Part shown: positions 35,961-48,143 of the stretch, in pieces
Position numbering within the stretch: position 1 is the first letter of the stretch
Layout of the letters: every line of letters begins with the position of its first letter
From: Sphagnum magellanicum
Taxonomy: Eukaryota > Streptophyta > Sphagnopsida > Sphagnales > Sphagnaceae
NCBI GenBank assembly: GCA_021904315.1
Contig: CM038924.1
Coordinates: 868,001-932,000, forward strand
DNA: 64,000 bases
Direction: 5' to 3'
Notes under the pieces: generated by a model
Told to the model about the DNA's origin: nothing
The model's database searches: none
What the model saw: the letters and a program-made list of their open reading frames with translations, nothing else
Program-made: the position numbers and the translations under genes

Positions 35961-37959
35961 TTTAAGGGGGGGTAAGAATAAGTAGAAAACCTAACATATG
36001 GTGTAGCTTGGCATAATTGTTTGATCACATTTTGGCCTACGCTTCCTCACCAAATTATTCAACCTAAATTCAACCTTTTTTTTTTAAGTGCGAAATTTCA
36101 CCAAAATGCAAAAAATGAAAAATGAAAATGAATATTTTGTTTCTATATTCCTTGTTTTTGAAAAAAAATTTGCCAAATTTTGAAAACATATTGAAAAAAT
36201 GTTTGCTCAAAGTTTTTTTGAAAAATGTTAGTTCAACTGCGATTCATCCAAAATAGAGCCATCGAAGGCTTTAAATAGATGTTAAGCTAGTTCTTAAATC
36301 ATGTGAGCCCAATTGATTAGCCATAAAAAACCAATACCCACCAACTTTCCATGAAAGATGGATGTTATGTAATTAAAAAATAGTTTGTTATTGAGTTCCA
36401 ATCCCCTAACTAACCATGGTGGTTATATTTGTTGTTTTTTGTTATTAATTACTCCATTGCATCTTTTCCTAGTGAATATTTTCCAAATTTCAACTTGAAA
36501 AATATGATTTTGACTTATATTAAAAAACATTCATGTGAAAAATGGCCCAAATTTGTGAAATTTTGAATTAAAAAAATTCCAAATGGCTAGAATCTTATGA
36601 TAATTTTTAAAAGGTAGCCATGAATATAGAATTTGTTTTTCCCTTACTTTCATATCTATTATGTAGCCAACTTTGGTTACATTATTTTATGGATGATCCA
36701 GTCAAAACCTATAATTAAAAGCCAAAGGGATTATTGTGGAAAAAGATTGCATGTTTTTTTTCCCCAGAAGAACTTTTTCATGCAAATGAATTTTTTGTAA
36801 CTTGTTTTAAATGATATTCAAGTGTTCCCCAATGCATCACATTTTTTTTGTTAGTCATTATTGAATAAATATGAATTTTTAAAAGTGTGTAGATTCCTTA
36901 TAGATTCGATGTTTCATTCTGAAAAATGATCAAAATTTTAAGTCATCCCCAAAAATTAAAATTTCACATTCATTAGTTGTATTATACTCTAAGTTATAAC
37001 TTTTTTTCATACATCATGTACATTATAACCCATTTATATGTGGTAAAGGACTTTTGAAGTTCTAAAATTTTGAAGCAATTTTGAAACATTGTTTGAATTT
37101 TTAGAGTTTTAGAATTCCACATTTTAAAAAATATAAATTTTTTTTGAATGTGGTTAATATATTCTTATCATCTATATTTTTTCAATGATTTTAAAAATAT
37201 TATATGAGTCCTTTTGATAGTCCTTTGCAAATTTGACTCCATTTGATGTAATAGGTGTACATTTTCAAATGTTCTAAATTAAAACCAAAATTTAAAATTG
37301 GATCAAATGAAATTTTACTTTAAGTTCCTTGACATTCATATGAGGGAAAAATGACTAACTTGCCATGATTACAATGGTTTTAAATGGTAATAAAAAAATG
37401 AATGTTTGATTTTGACTAATTATCTTTAACTTCTAAAACCATTTTTGGCTCCTAGTTACATGTTTTGACCTGATCATCATTTTGATCACATTGCAAAATC
37501 TTTGAAAAAAACCCTGACCTATCCCTAACAACTCAGAGTATGTCATTAATAGGTAGTAAAAATAATTTTGACTATCCTTGTGTTTTGTTGTGGCAAAATT
37601 TTGCAACCTAGCAAAATTCAAATTCAAAAAATGAAAAAAAAAAAAAAGATTTGTGATTTTTACAAATTATTTTCGATTTTTAAAAATAAAAATAATTAAA
37701 TTAAGCACATCTAGATCTAAGCCTTCCTAGGTTGCCACTTGTTGTACCACACTTTTGTAAAAATGCTACAACCCACCTAAGAAAATGGCCATTTAATGAT
37801 AATTAATTGAGTAGATTTTCATTAGTGGACGTACTTGAGGAATTTGAAAAAAAAAGGTCAATACCTATGCATTAAACATCTAATAATTTCCCAATATGAT
37901 AGTCCCTTGGTAGTTTCAACACTAATTAAATTATTTGTAGAAATGTTGAAATTTTGAAA
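35961..37959. other. No gene seen
   Basis: AT-rich. An inverted R1 fragment lies at 36,560-36,700. No coding sequence recognised. Confidence 0.4.
36560..36700 (-). repeat. R1 dispersed repeat, copy 8 (inverted)
   Basis: Reads in reverse as TTTGGCTACAT-type words: 'cttactttcatatctatta', 'tgtagccaactttggttaca' and 'ttatggatgatcc' are the R1 clauses in opposite orientation. Confidence 0.55.
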
Positions 37960-38720
37960 AAGTTTTTTTTTCAAAGAACATAGAAATTGTTAAGGAAAAT
38001 AAAGAATCTATAAAAATATTTAATATTGACATGGAACTTTCAAATTTAATTAATTTTTGAACAAACATATGTTAAAGGCTACTCTTATACTATAATACCA
38101 TTTTCTTGTGACGTATATCTTCATATAACACCTATTGCTCACAAAATTGGTTATAAAGAGGAAACATGGTTGAGGTTAAACCACAATTCAAACATAATAA
38201 GCATCTAGTGGATCATGTGTTAATGTGTGTTGGTTCATTCTAACCCAAATAACTTAGTTTGCATTTTTGCAAAGTTATCAGTGGTTTTATTAGGTTCAAA
38301 TTAAAATATAAATAAATGCATGTTTTAAGGCACATCTTGCTTTTTGGACAAATTTCAAACCTTATATGTGCATTGTGGGAATTCTCAAATTTTGTACCTT
38401 GAAAAACTTGTTTGACATAGTTGTCAATTTAATTATTTAGTGCAATATATTCCAAATTAATTAAATTTCTTGTGAATAAATTTTTAAAGAGATAGTTAGG
38501 TTTTTTTTTCCCACTCTATGATATCAAAAAAATTGCAACTTTTTCAAAAAAGAAAAGCATACATAGGATAATATATATATTTTAAATATTACATAAGATT
38601 ATACCCCTTGTTGATGTTATCCTCCATATCTAAAGGTAGCTTTTCTTTATTAGGTGAAGTAAGTAAGAATAATCTAATTTAATGTGAGCAATAGATACAC
38701 ATGATGTTTAAATTATGCAT
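37960..38720. repeat. Module M, decayed copy 4
   Basis: Shares the clauses 'aatatattccaaattaatta' (9,135 region), 'ttaaggcacatcttgctttt' (8,815 region) and aatgtgagcaatagatac (2,165 region) in rearranged or shortened form. Confidence 0.45.
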
Positions 38721-38774
38721 TTTGATCTAAGGTCCATAAGCTTCAATTCAGACCAAGATAACAAAATTGAAACC

Positions 38775-39210
38775 TGGTTTGGGTACTTCATACCTATTGT
38801 GATTCATATTAATGGTTCATGGGTGCTTTCATAATTTATTTATTTTTTGGAAAGCCCTTATTCATTGGCCCATCATCAAATTTTTTGGAACATTGGGGCG
38901 TGATTCCCTTTGATGGGAGTACCTCTTTGGACCCCAATTGCAAAATAAAAATAGAAGTATTCCCCCATAGCCCACCTTTTCAATTTAAATACATGGGAGT
39001 TGAACTTTGGGCAAACAATATGGGATACAACCAAGGTGCTATTGGAAACATCTTGGGGAATATATTTGAGAACATTTTAGGAACATGATAAAAACACAAA
39101 ATTGAGAACAAAGAAAAAAACAAAAAATTCCTCTCCCCTTCCCCCTTTCAAATAGAAAAAAACTAGACCATTCATGAATGCATGCTAAACGTTCCCATTG
39201 ACTACATGAT
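38775..39210 (+). repeat. R2 dispersed repeat, copy 3 (inverted)
   Basis: Plus-strand clauses 'tgtgattcatattaatgg', 'attggcccatcatcaaat', 'ttggaacattgggg' and 'gttgaactttgggcaaaca' match the minus strand of the D1 and D2 copies. An 89-codon ORF (38,819-39,088) reads through it but has no known domain. Confidence 0.7.
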
Positions 39211-40154
39211 ATTTTTCTAACTAAACATGTTCATCAACATTTTTTTGCCTTGGCTAATACCTTTTTTTAAGAACTAGGACACCTATTAATTTGGTTAATC
39301 ATTAGAGTAGTCTGGTCTTTGAAGTTAAATTACATCTAAATTTTTACTTGTGGCATTGAAGTATCATCTTTATTGACCTTTTAACATTACAAACGGTGGG
39401 TTTTTCACAATGGTATGGTGTGGGTGCTAGTTCACCCATTTAAACCAATTTCCAAGTCATCAAGCTAGGATATATTATAAACATTTGAATTGTAGGTATT
39501 CACTTTTAATTGGTTTTTTAATTATGCTATTTTTTTTAATTGATATTTTTGTGATGCATTTCGCATTACTTTCTAGTTTTAATCATGTAGTCAATTGGTT
39601 TTTTATGTTTTATGATCAAATGGCATTTCACAAGCGTGAATTTGAACCCAATTCATTGACATTCAACCTTTCATGGCCAAGTAATGAGGTTTCAATGCCT
39701 ATTGCATTAAACTATTTTTTTTTGGAATGAAAAATCATAAAAGACAGATGGTATGACAAAAGAGAATATTATGTGACAATTTTTTTCCTTTGTAATAAAA
39801 AAGTTCACAAATTTCTCCTAGATTTGTGTTTTGGGGAAAGGTCACTCCAATTTCTTTTAAGATTTAAGTTTTGATTTGATTTGATTTTTTTGAAAAAGTG
39901 ATTGAATATTCAATAACTCCCACACCATAAGTCTAAACAATATGAAATCACCTTTGTGCACCCCTACTCACCAAGGGTTTTCCAACAATTCCAATTCTGC
40001 AATGGGATGCATGACTTTGTTTGGGGGATTTCAAGATGAAAAAAAAACAAACAACCTTTCTTAATGGATAGACCTTTATTTCATTTTATTTTCATGTCTC
40101 TATTAGTGATGGTGTTAAACTTTTGTGGCTCAATGTTATTTATCTTTTTTTCAA
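39211..40154. other. No gene seen
   Basis: AT-rich spacer; an 81-codon ORF at 39,485-39,730 is hydrophobic but unsupported. Confidence 0.4.
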
Positions 40155-40390
40155 TTTTGTGGACCTCCCAAAAGCTTGACCATCCACAAAAAAAATGAGC
40201 CAAATTTAACTTATACATGAAATATGAAAGTGAAAACATTTAAGCATCCTTTTACATTCATGGCTATTAATTATTGGATCCTTATAAAAAAAAACTTGGT
40301 GATTTGGAATTTCTTTTCCTTATAATTTGGTAAATTTAGGCCTTTTTTTTAATCCAAATTCCTTTGCTCACATCAAAATGCCTTTTTTTA
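40155..40390 (+). repeat. R1 dispersed repeat, copy 9
   Basis: Diverged: 'gaccatccacaaaaa', 'gagccaaatttaact', 'gaaatatgaaagtgaaaaca', 'tggtgatttggaattt' and 'tttggtaaatttagg'. Confidence 0.6.
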
Positions 40391-42769
40391 AGCTTTAAAT
40401 TGGTAAAAATTGGGCCACAATAAAAGCACTATGGTTACGATAAATTCAGCTGAAAGTTATGTTATATTTGATAGGTGCAATTTTTTTTTCCATGTTTTAG
40501 ATTATAATGGCTTAAAAATAAAAAATTAATAGGCTTGACTATAGTACATGGGATGTGACTCTCTATTCATTTGATCTTCTTTGTTGTGTGGAGTTCCTTT
40601 TTACTAGGTAAACATAAAGAGCTGAAATTATTCTATGTAATAACTTTTTTTCTTCACAATTCATGTGAGGAACTCAAAACAATTTTTTTGACTTTCACTT
40701 TAAAACTTCATTTTTCTTGACCATGTTCATTTTATGTCAAATGGTTTGTGAGGAGCTCAAATCAAAAAAATCCTAGATTGTTCAATTAGGCTCTTTCATA
40801 CGACAAGTTGGTGTGATTTGCTTGAAAAAACATTATTGGTAGGAGCAAGGGAACTCACAAGAAGAACCAATGTTTTTTTCCAAATTAATCATGTGTCGTA
40901 TGTGAGAATCCCTAGAGGAATTTAAAATGAAATGGGGGGCTTTTACAAGCTATTCAAAAAGTTAAAAATATGTTACTAAAAAAGGCCCCCTCTAAAACCC
41001 AAATAAAAATGTGGTGAATGTTTTTGAAAAATAAAATTTATTTTTCAAAACTTGACAATTATTTCCTTATATATGAGGAATATGTGAAATAATATTCCTT
41101 TTATTTCTATTTTGGACATTTGTGCAAAATTTCATGCCAAAAAAAGATTAAAGAGTACCTAGTCTCTCAAATTGAAAGATATCGTTTAGTATAGCATTCA
41201 TGGGTGGCATATATGAAGCTTTTCAACATGTGTTCCATTACAAGCATGATTAATACAAACTTATGAAACTTATGAAAGGTTCCATGCAAATCTCATTAAC
41301 GAATGGATAAAGTGAACCATCACCTAATAATGTGAGGTAATGAGCAAGAAGGAATTAGTCTAATGAATTTGTCAAGGATGAATCTTGCCAAAACTTGTGT
41401 TTTCAATATATAAAAAAATTTAATTGGAAAAATTACATCAATTTTGCAAAAACAATTTGAGAAAAAACCAAAACTTTGAGTTAGTAGGAGTTAATAAGAA
41501 CCTAGTAAAAAATGACCAATCATGGATGCCATGTTATTGACATATTAAAATATAAATCTCTAATCCCATTTTTGGTTTGACATCTAGTTCATATTTTAAT
41601 ACACAAACTTTATTTCATTCTCAAAGTAAGGCAACCAATGTTAGGGTGAAAGCACACTAAGCCCCCCTAAAATTATAATCACACATATAATTTTTCTGCA
41701 ATTAATTTCTTTGATAATGTATGGACATCATATCTTGGATTATTTTTGCTTGTTTTAAATATATTTGATAAGCTTTAAACTTCATATAATCAATTATTTT
41801 GAAAAAATCAATAAACATTAAAGAATTTGAATGTATGGAATATACTTGTGACAAAATAATACTTGTCATAGAGTTTGAAAATTTGAATATACATTTCAAA
41901 ACTACAACTATAAATGGCATTCTTTGGAGAAATTTTTAATGGTGTAGGATATTGATATACATCAATTAAATCTCGGACAAAATTTCGAAATAAAATTTTT
42001 TGGGATGAAATTCCATTCAAAAAATGTGTTTTTTTGCATTTGTTTAGCAATGAATGCATAATAATATCTTATTTTAAGAAAAAATCACTACCATATGAAA
42101 AAGGAGGAGATGTTTTAGATGGGCATTGCATTATTTTTTATATATTTTTTATTTTGGTAATGTTACATGAATCATAAACATGACACTACTATAATTCATG
42201 GTTTTTTCAACTGGGTTTTTCACTAAAAAAATAGCCAAAAGTGACAAGTGTAAAAAAAACCATTATGTCAATTTGGACAAATTGTTTTGTACATGTCCAA
42301 CGCGACTAGGGAAGCAAATTGGACCTTGTCATTTTGACTAGCGAAGTGACTAACAAAATGACTCACTATATGACTAGTTGATAGTGGACCATTTGACTAA
42401 GTCAATTGTATCTTTAAATTAAAATTATTTTCTTGATTATTATTTTGAAAATTAATAGATATGTAGGTAGGTAATCAGGTACGTAATAAATAGGTTTAGG
42501 TAAATCAAAAAATGACACTTAAGTAGGTAGGTGCTAAACTTAACCTACTTAACCCTACCTAACATAGCCTATTCTAACTACTTTAATCTAACATACCTAC
42601 CCTAGCCTTCTGAACATGTACATAAGTTGTAAGTATAAAGAATTGAACCCCAAACCTTCCTAATGATAAACCAAGTACATAGTAATAGACTACACCATCA
42701 AAGGTGTTCAACTTTTATCAAGTTTTTTATTTCACATGTTCATTTCATATCATTAAACATAATGTATAA

Positions 42770-44225
42770 ACCTAGGTGACAACTAGTGGCTAAACATAAA
42801 TAATGGTTAAACCTAATGGTTAAACTCAATAATGTAAAGTAATAGTTAAACCTAATGGATAAACTTAGTGACTTAAAGTAATGGCTAAACTTAATGACTT
42901 AAACTATTGTCTAAATTTAATGACTAAACTTAGTAATTTAAAGTAATGGCCAAACCTAGTGGTTAAACTTAATGATCTAAAGTAATATTTAAACCTAATG
43001 GTTAAATTTAATGACATAAAGTAATGGTAAACCTAATGGGTAAACTAAGTGACTTAAAGTAATGTTTAAACCTAATGGCTAAATTTAGTGACATAAAATA
43101 ATGGTAAACCTAGTGGCTAAACTTAGTGGTTTAAAGTAATGACTAAACCTAATGGCTAAACTTAATGGCAAAATTCAATGGTTAAACTTAGTGACTTAAA
43201 GTAATTATTAAATCTAATGAATAAATTTAGTGATTTGAAATAATGGTTCAATCTAATGCTTAAACTCAATGGTTTAAAGTAATGGCTAGACTTAATGGCT
43301 TAAAGTAATGACTAAATTTTGTGATTTAAAATAATGGTTAAATCTAATGCTTAAACTCAATGATTTAAAGTAATGGTTAAATGTAATGGCTAAACTTAGT
43401 GACTTAAAATAATGGTTAAATCTAATGTTTAAACTCAATGGTTTAAAGTAATGGTTAAACTTAATGGTTTAAAATAATGATGAAACTTAGTAGCTATACT
43501 TAGTGGTTTAAATTATTGGCTATTCATAATGGCTAAACTCGATGGTTTAAATTAATGGCTAAACCTAGTCGCTAAACTTAATGATTTTAACTATTGGCTA
43601 AACTTAGTGATTAAATTCAATGACTAAATTCAATGATTTAAAATAATGGTTAAATTTAGTGACTAAACCTAGTGATTTAAAGTAATGGTTAAATTTAGTG
43701 GCTAAATTCAGTGATTTAAAAAAAACAGTCCAATTTAGTCATTAAATTAAGTGCCTTAAAGTATTGGCTACATTTAATGGTTAAATTTAATGACTTATAG
43801 TATTGGCTAAACCCAGTGTTTAAACTTAGTGATTTAAACTAATGGCTAAATGTAGTGATTTAAATTAAAAGTTAAACCTAATGGTTAAATTTAATGACTT
43901 AAAATAATTGTTAAACTTAATGATGTTAATTAATAATCAAACATAATGGCTAAACATAATGGTTAAACATAATGGAAAAACTTAATGATTTCAAACAATG
44001 GCTAAACATAGTGACTATACTTAATGGTTAAACTTAGGTTGTACCTATTGGCCAAACTTAAAGGTTCAACTTAGGCTAAATTTAGTGCCAAAATTTAATG
44101 GTTAAGCATAATGGTTAAACTTAGTGGTTAAATTTAAATTAAACCTAATGGTTGAAATTTGGCTAAACTTAATAATTAAATCTAGTGGTTAAACATAGTG
44201 GTTAAACCTTATGGTTACACTGAAT
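42770..44225 (+). repeat. Degenerate satellite of about 13-bp words
   Basis: About 1.45 kb built from words such as aatggctaaactt, agtgacttaaagt and aatggttaaacct, alternating in higher-order groups of roughly 26 or 39 bp. Dozens of copies, all diverged. Entirely inside the TIR element; no coding frame. Confidence 0.9.
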
Positions 44226-44440
44226 GGTAAAATTAAGTAAGTAAGTGGATGGATAGGTAAATAGATAATATGTAGGTAGGTGGGTAGGTATGTAGGTAGG
44301 TATGTGAGAATGTATAGTTAAATTGGTCCTAAGTAAATAATAAGTAGGTAGGTAGGTGGGTGGATAATACATAGGCAAGTAATTAATTAAATAAATAGGT
44401 CGATGAATGAATAACAAGTAGATACATAGGGTAGTAGACC
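44226..44440 (+). repeat. TAGG-rich tract
   Basis: Words gtaggtaggt and gtaggtgggt in the TIR element; another tract lies at 42,450-42,610. The ORF on the opposite strand (44,202-44,447) is a translation of this simple repeat. Confidence 0.85.
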
Positions 44441-44459
44441 ATGTCATGTTTGATTAAGG

Positions 44460-44660
44460 ATTATTGGCCATTTTAATTAAATGTTCAACTTGATTAAAGA
44501 CCATTAGTTATTTTTACTAAAGATCATTGGCCATTTTGAATAAATGTTCAACTTAATTTAGGACCATTAATCATTTTGATTAAAAATCTTTAAATATTTT
44601 GATCAACTGTTCAATTTGACTAAAGACCGTTGGCCATTTTGACAAAGGTTATACAACTTG
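44460..44660 (+). repeat. 63-bp tandem repeat
   Basis: The clause ggccatttt(a/g)a(a)taaatgttcaactt recurs at 44,466 and 44,529 and, more diverged, at 44,592, with 'aagaccatt' following each. It lies in the right third of the TIR element. Confidence 0.75.
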
Positions 44661-45884
44661 ACTATGTGTATCTAGTCAAATAAACTACTATAGTCAAATT
44701 GATTAATCAACACATACATGTGTCATTCAAGCCTTTGATTTTTAATCAAATGTACATGTCTATTAATCAAAATGACAAATCAATCAATTTGAACCTTTTT
44801 AAGAACCATGATTTGTAATAGTGTGAGGCCCTTTGGTCATTTAAAAATCATATGTTATATACCCTATGTACATTGATTTTATGCAATCCTCTTGATTTAA
44901 CTGTTGGATCAATTTTGATTCAAAATGAACTTTGAATAATAAAAATGTTGTTATGCTAATTCTAAAGTTTTTTATTGTGTTTACAATAACCAAAGGATGC
45001 CATAAAAATTTTAGTTTACATTGTACTATAATACTTGTTATACATCGCCTTTTTTGAACAAAAGTGGTTCATCTTTAATGTGCTTTCACATGTTAATATT
45101 CAACTTTTAACTACTCATACATGGATTTGATAAATTATATCATTAACAAAATAGTTGGGCCCCATAAGATTTATTCCATAAGGAGCTCCTGGTTTGATTC
45201 CTGCCATTTAATAATAATAAAATCTATAAATGCATTAATAAAGGTGTTCAAAGGTTTACCAAAAATGAAAGGCATTTACAACCAACCCAATAAAGAATAG
45301 GGTGAAAACACATTAAAGTGTTAGAAAATCAATAGATTATCGTCCCTCTTCAAAGTCCTTTTCTAGTGTAGTTGAAAACTGGCTTAAAATATGAATATTT
45401 AGATGATATTGAAAGTAAAATTATTTACTATTTCCAATTTCAAATCATGATGTTATAAGACATATAAAAATATCACAAAAAATTTGTTTTGAAAATTATT
45501 ATTTTTAAATGCTTAAAAAGGCTTTAAAAATAATTATAGTTTCTAGGATTTTAAAAAGTCCATAACATAATGAATTAAAATCACATTCCATTCATTCAAT
45601 GGATCTTTAGTTTTTAAAACATAATTTGTCCAATATCCCAAAGTTCCAAATATATAAGATTAACATATTGTAAAATAAAAGTTCATATACATGAGTTTTA
45701 AAGGTGTGAGAAAAATTCAAAAGTCCATTACTTATTGGTTATCCATTATTTTGGTTTTTTTTTCCCATTTTTGGAAGGTTGATTATGATAGTTTTAAATA
45801 AATGAGTCCTTTTAAAAATTATTTCAATGAATTTTATTTTATTTGTTTTATAGTATTTAAGGAATATGCCCCTAACATTAATTT

Positions 45885-46320
45885 AAGACAAAAATGGTGA
45901 CAAATAATTTTGGAAATAAAGGTCCCATGTAGCTAATAAGAAAATTCAACATGCATGCATGAGGCATCCAATTTTTCTCTTTGGGGGGGGAGGGGGGGGG
46001 GAGGGAAGGGGGGGATTTTGAAAAAACATTCATTGGTCCTATGGGGTTACCATCAAATTCACAAACTGTTCCCCAAGACATTCCCAATAACATTTCAAAT
46101 TTATCCCATATGTTTTGCCCAAAGTTCAACTCTCATGTATATAAATTGAAAATGTGGGCCATAGGGGAGCACATGGGTGAAAAAACATGTTTCAATTGGG
46201 GGATGCCCAATGTTCTGAAAACTTTGATGATGGGCCATTCAATATGGTTCCTTCAAAAAGAAAAATTGTGAATGCACCCATGAATTAATTAATATGAATC
46301 ACATTATATACATAATTGAC
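45885..46320 (-). repeat. R2 dispersed repeat, copy 4
   Basis: Lies just downstream of the TORNADO1-like stop codon and matches 34,790-35,190. A G-rich tract at 45,983-46,014 replaces the (AT)n tract of the D1 copy. Confidence 0.75.
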
Positions 46321-46494
46321 AATAATTTTCGATTATGCTTTCAATACATACAGGGAAATTTACTGTCAAGGAGAGTAGGATAACGAACTTCAATAATGGA
46401 TGCCTGCTTGTAGTCAGGTATACCCGCCAAAATTAAATTCAATCTAGTTTAATATTTGTACAAAACTTCCAAAAGGAATGAACTTTTATGCAAA

Positions 46495-47964
46495 TTATGC
46501 TGGGAATTTCTCTAGTGTGCCATTCTCTAACCCTTCCTTCATATGGTGCAAACACACCCATCGAATGGTCGACAAATCTCCATGGCTACTATCCATTTTA
46601 AGATATCTCACCCTACTCAAACCAAACAATTTGAATATGTTTTTCCCTCTCAAGAAGTCCACAAGCCATTGCATAGCAACCTTGTGTTTTTCAACTAATG
46701 CATTTCTCGTAGTAGGCAAATGGTTTGTACTGCTTTGCCCTAGAATTGGTCCTCCATGAATTCTTGGATCTTCGATGCAATCAGTTATGTTTTGTGCATC
46801 GTACGCCAATGCAAGTCCTTGTGCAAAATCGGGTACTAAGTTACCCACTCCTCCTACAACATGGGCAACCACCTTCGAAAGGATTAACACAATTTTGAAG
46901 CCAACAATGACCAAATGGGCAATTTTGCGCTTGTTTTCATTCTCCACATACTTAACTTCATCACCTTTTTGATCATCCACAACATGAATGCCATTAATAT
47001 CTTCACACAATAAGTGGAGATAGACTACTCCAATCCCCATCAACCCATCAACAAATCGACGCTGTTGTCTGGTTCCTCCAGTGGTGAAGAAAGCATTGCA
47101 TGGTACTTGTTGTTGGTGCAACTCAAAGAGTAATTTTGTCATCCCATCTAACCTCTTTGATAACTTCTTATACAACCATTCTTCCTTGCATTTGATTTCT
47201 TGCATTGTTTTTTCAAACACCTCCTGCAATTTTGTTGATATTCTTGCAACAATTCGTTCTTCGGATGATCGAAGTTCAGCCTTCATGATGTTGCGAATGA
47301 GTTGCTCCAAGTTTGTAGGTTCTTGCAATGACATTTGATGAAAGGATCTTTGCAATCGCAAATCACCACTTTCAGAGGTTTCTCCTTGGGTATGTTCAGA
47401 TTCTTGTTCAGAACTTGGTAAATTGTTGATGGCGATTTCCACATCCTTGAAGCCTTGAAGCTGTCGCTCCAACACATCATGGGTAGCCACTTCACCCAAA
47501 AGGGATGCAACCTTATCCTCCATACTTGTGTGAAGGAAATCATCTCCTTGCACATTTACTTGTGGCCACGGATGCACAAGTTCCAAATCAAGGTTTGTTG
47601 CCAACAACTCCTCCTTCAAATCTTCAACCAATGCCACTTGTTTTGTTCTGTTCTTGCACAGCAACAACTTCTCCACAGCCCTTGGCCTCAACACGCCTCT
47701 CATTAGGGTAACCCCTTGGCAACCTTGGGGACTACTACACAAGTGTTCAATTTGGCTTAACACATGATCATGGACAAGTTGAATTGTTTGGATTTCACTC
47801 TTGGATGATTTCACCAATATGTCAATGAAAGCATGACCGGGCATTTTATCACCGCTTAACTCCACAAAAATCTCCAAGCCATTCACATAAATCTTCATGA
47901 GATTCTTCTTATTCTCACAAATTGCTCCCATTTTCAAGTCGGCAAAATGGCGTTTCAACACCAC
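46495..47964 (-). CDS. TORNADO1-like Roco protein, exon 3 (C-terminal region)
   Basis: Open for 489 codons with a stop at 46,495. Exon start: the acceptor tgcttgtag|GTGGTG puts the first exon base at 47,964. Spliced after FFPRVQ of exon 2 it continues VVLKRHFADL, in phase. The segment around GVTLMRGVLRPRAVEKL matches, from memory of the family, the conserved region after COR in plant TORNADO1. A Gln/Glu/Lys-rich middle (LQEVFEKTMQEIKCKEEWLYKKLSKRL, positions about 47,140-47,220) probably forms a coiled coil. The rest contains a hydrophobic VGFKIVLILSKVVAHVVGG stretch of unknown role. About the last 200 codons are duplicated as a pseudogene at 35,230-35,960. No damage seen in this exon. Confidence 0.85.
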   Translation of the reverse strand: MVLKRHFADLKMGAICENKKNLMKIYVNGLEIFVELSGDKMPGHAFIDILVKSSKSEIQTIQLVHDHVLSQIEHLCSSPQGCQGVTLMRGVLRPRAVEKLLLCKNRTKQVALVEDLKEELLATNLDLELVHPWPQVNVQGDDFLHTSMEDKVASLLGEVATHDVLERQLQGFKDVEIAINNLPSSEQESEHTQGETSESGDLRLQRSFHQMSLQEPTNLEQLIRNIMKAELRSSEERIVARISTKLQEVFEKTMQEIKCKEEWLYKKLSKRLDGMTKLLFELHQQQVPCNAFFTTGGTRQQRRFVDGLMGIGVVYLHLLCEDINGIHVVDDQKGDEVKYVENENKRKIAHLVIVGFKIVLILSKVVAHVVGGVGNLVPDFAQGLALAYDAQNITDCIEDPRIHGGPILGQSSTNHLPTTRNALVEKHKVAMQWLVDFLRGKNIFKLFGLSRVRYLKMDSSHGDLSTIRWVCLHHMKEGLENGTLEKFPA

Positions 47965-48143
47965 CTACAAGCATACCAAATTCCAATTAGTAATGCATCT
48001 AAATGTGAAATATGATTTCAAAGCAAATATAAGTTGGAGGGTTCAAAATGACTATCTTACTAGTTCATGATTAGGTTGCAACTACATTACATTAAATGTT
48101 CAATGTCGATTGAAAAGTAAATATGCTTTGAAAGGCCTCTCAC
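47965..48143 (-). other. Intron 2 of the TORNADO1-like gene
   Basis: 179 bp, donor CAA|GTGAGA and acceptor TTGTAG|G, phase 0. Chosen because it joins FFPRVQ to VVLKRHF as one continuous conserved segment; reading through instead gives an unrelated tail and a stop at 48,087. Confidence 0.85.

Larger units (their letters stand above)
41644..45089. mobile_element. 3,446-bp TIR element filled with tandem repeats
   Basis: Left end GGGTGAAAGCACACTAA; right end TTAATGTGCTTTCAC. They are inverted over GTGAAAGCACA(C/T)TAA, with two extra G on the left. ATGTTA occurs at both flanks (41,638-41,643 and 45,090-45,095), while D1 has it once in uninterrupted sequence (32,123-32,128). The true duplication could be 3 (TTA) to 6 bp. 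The terminal word GGGTGAA..CACATTAAAG also occurs at 33,221 and 45,300. No transposase ORF is visible, so it is non-autonomous; superfamily not certain, PIF/Harbinger-like if the duplication is TTA. Confidence 0.8.
40820..47100. repeat. Segmental duplication D2
   Basis: Copy of 30,995-35,960, interrupted by the 3,446-bp element at 41,644-45,089. Its right end includes the last exon of the TORNADO1-like gene; its left part is non-coding. The presence of the intact gene suggests D2 is the source and D1 the derivative. Confidence 0.8.

Noticed and set aside
44202..44447. 81-codon Tyr/Thr/Pro-rich ORF on the minus strand
   Set aside because: It is a translation of the TAGG simple repeat.
45297..45325. 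Second GGGTGAA..CACATTAAAG terminus, possibly another TIR element end (also at 33,221)
   Set aside because: No matching opposite end or target duplication could be fixed; it may be a solo end or ancestral to both D copies.
48087..48143. Read-through end of the COR open frame (stop at 48,087)
   Set aside because: A strong GTGAGA donor at 48,143 and an acceptor at 47,965 join conserved segments in phase; the read-through tail is intronic.
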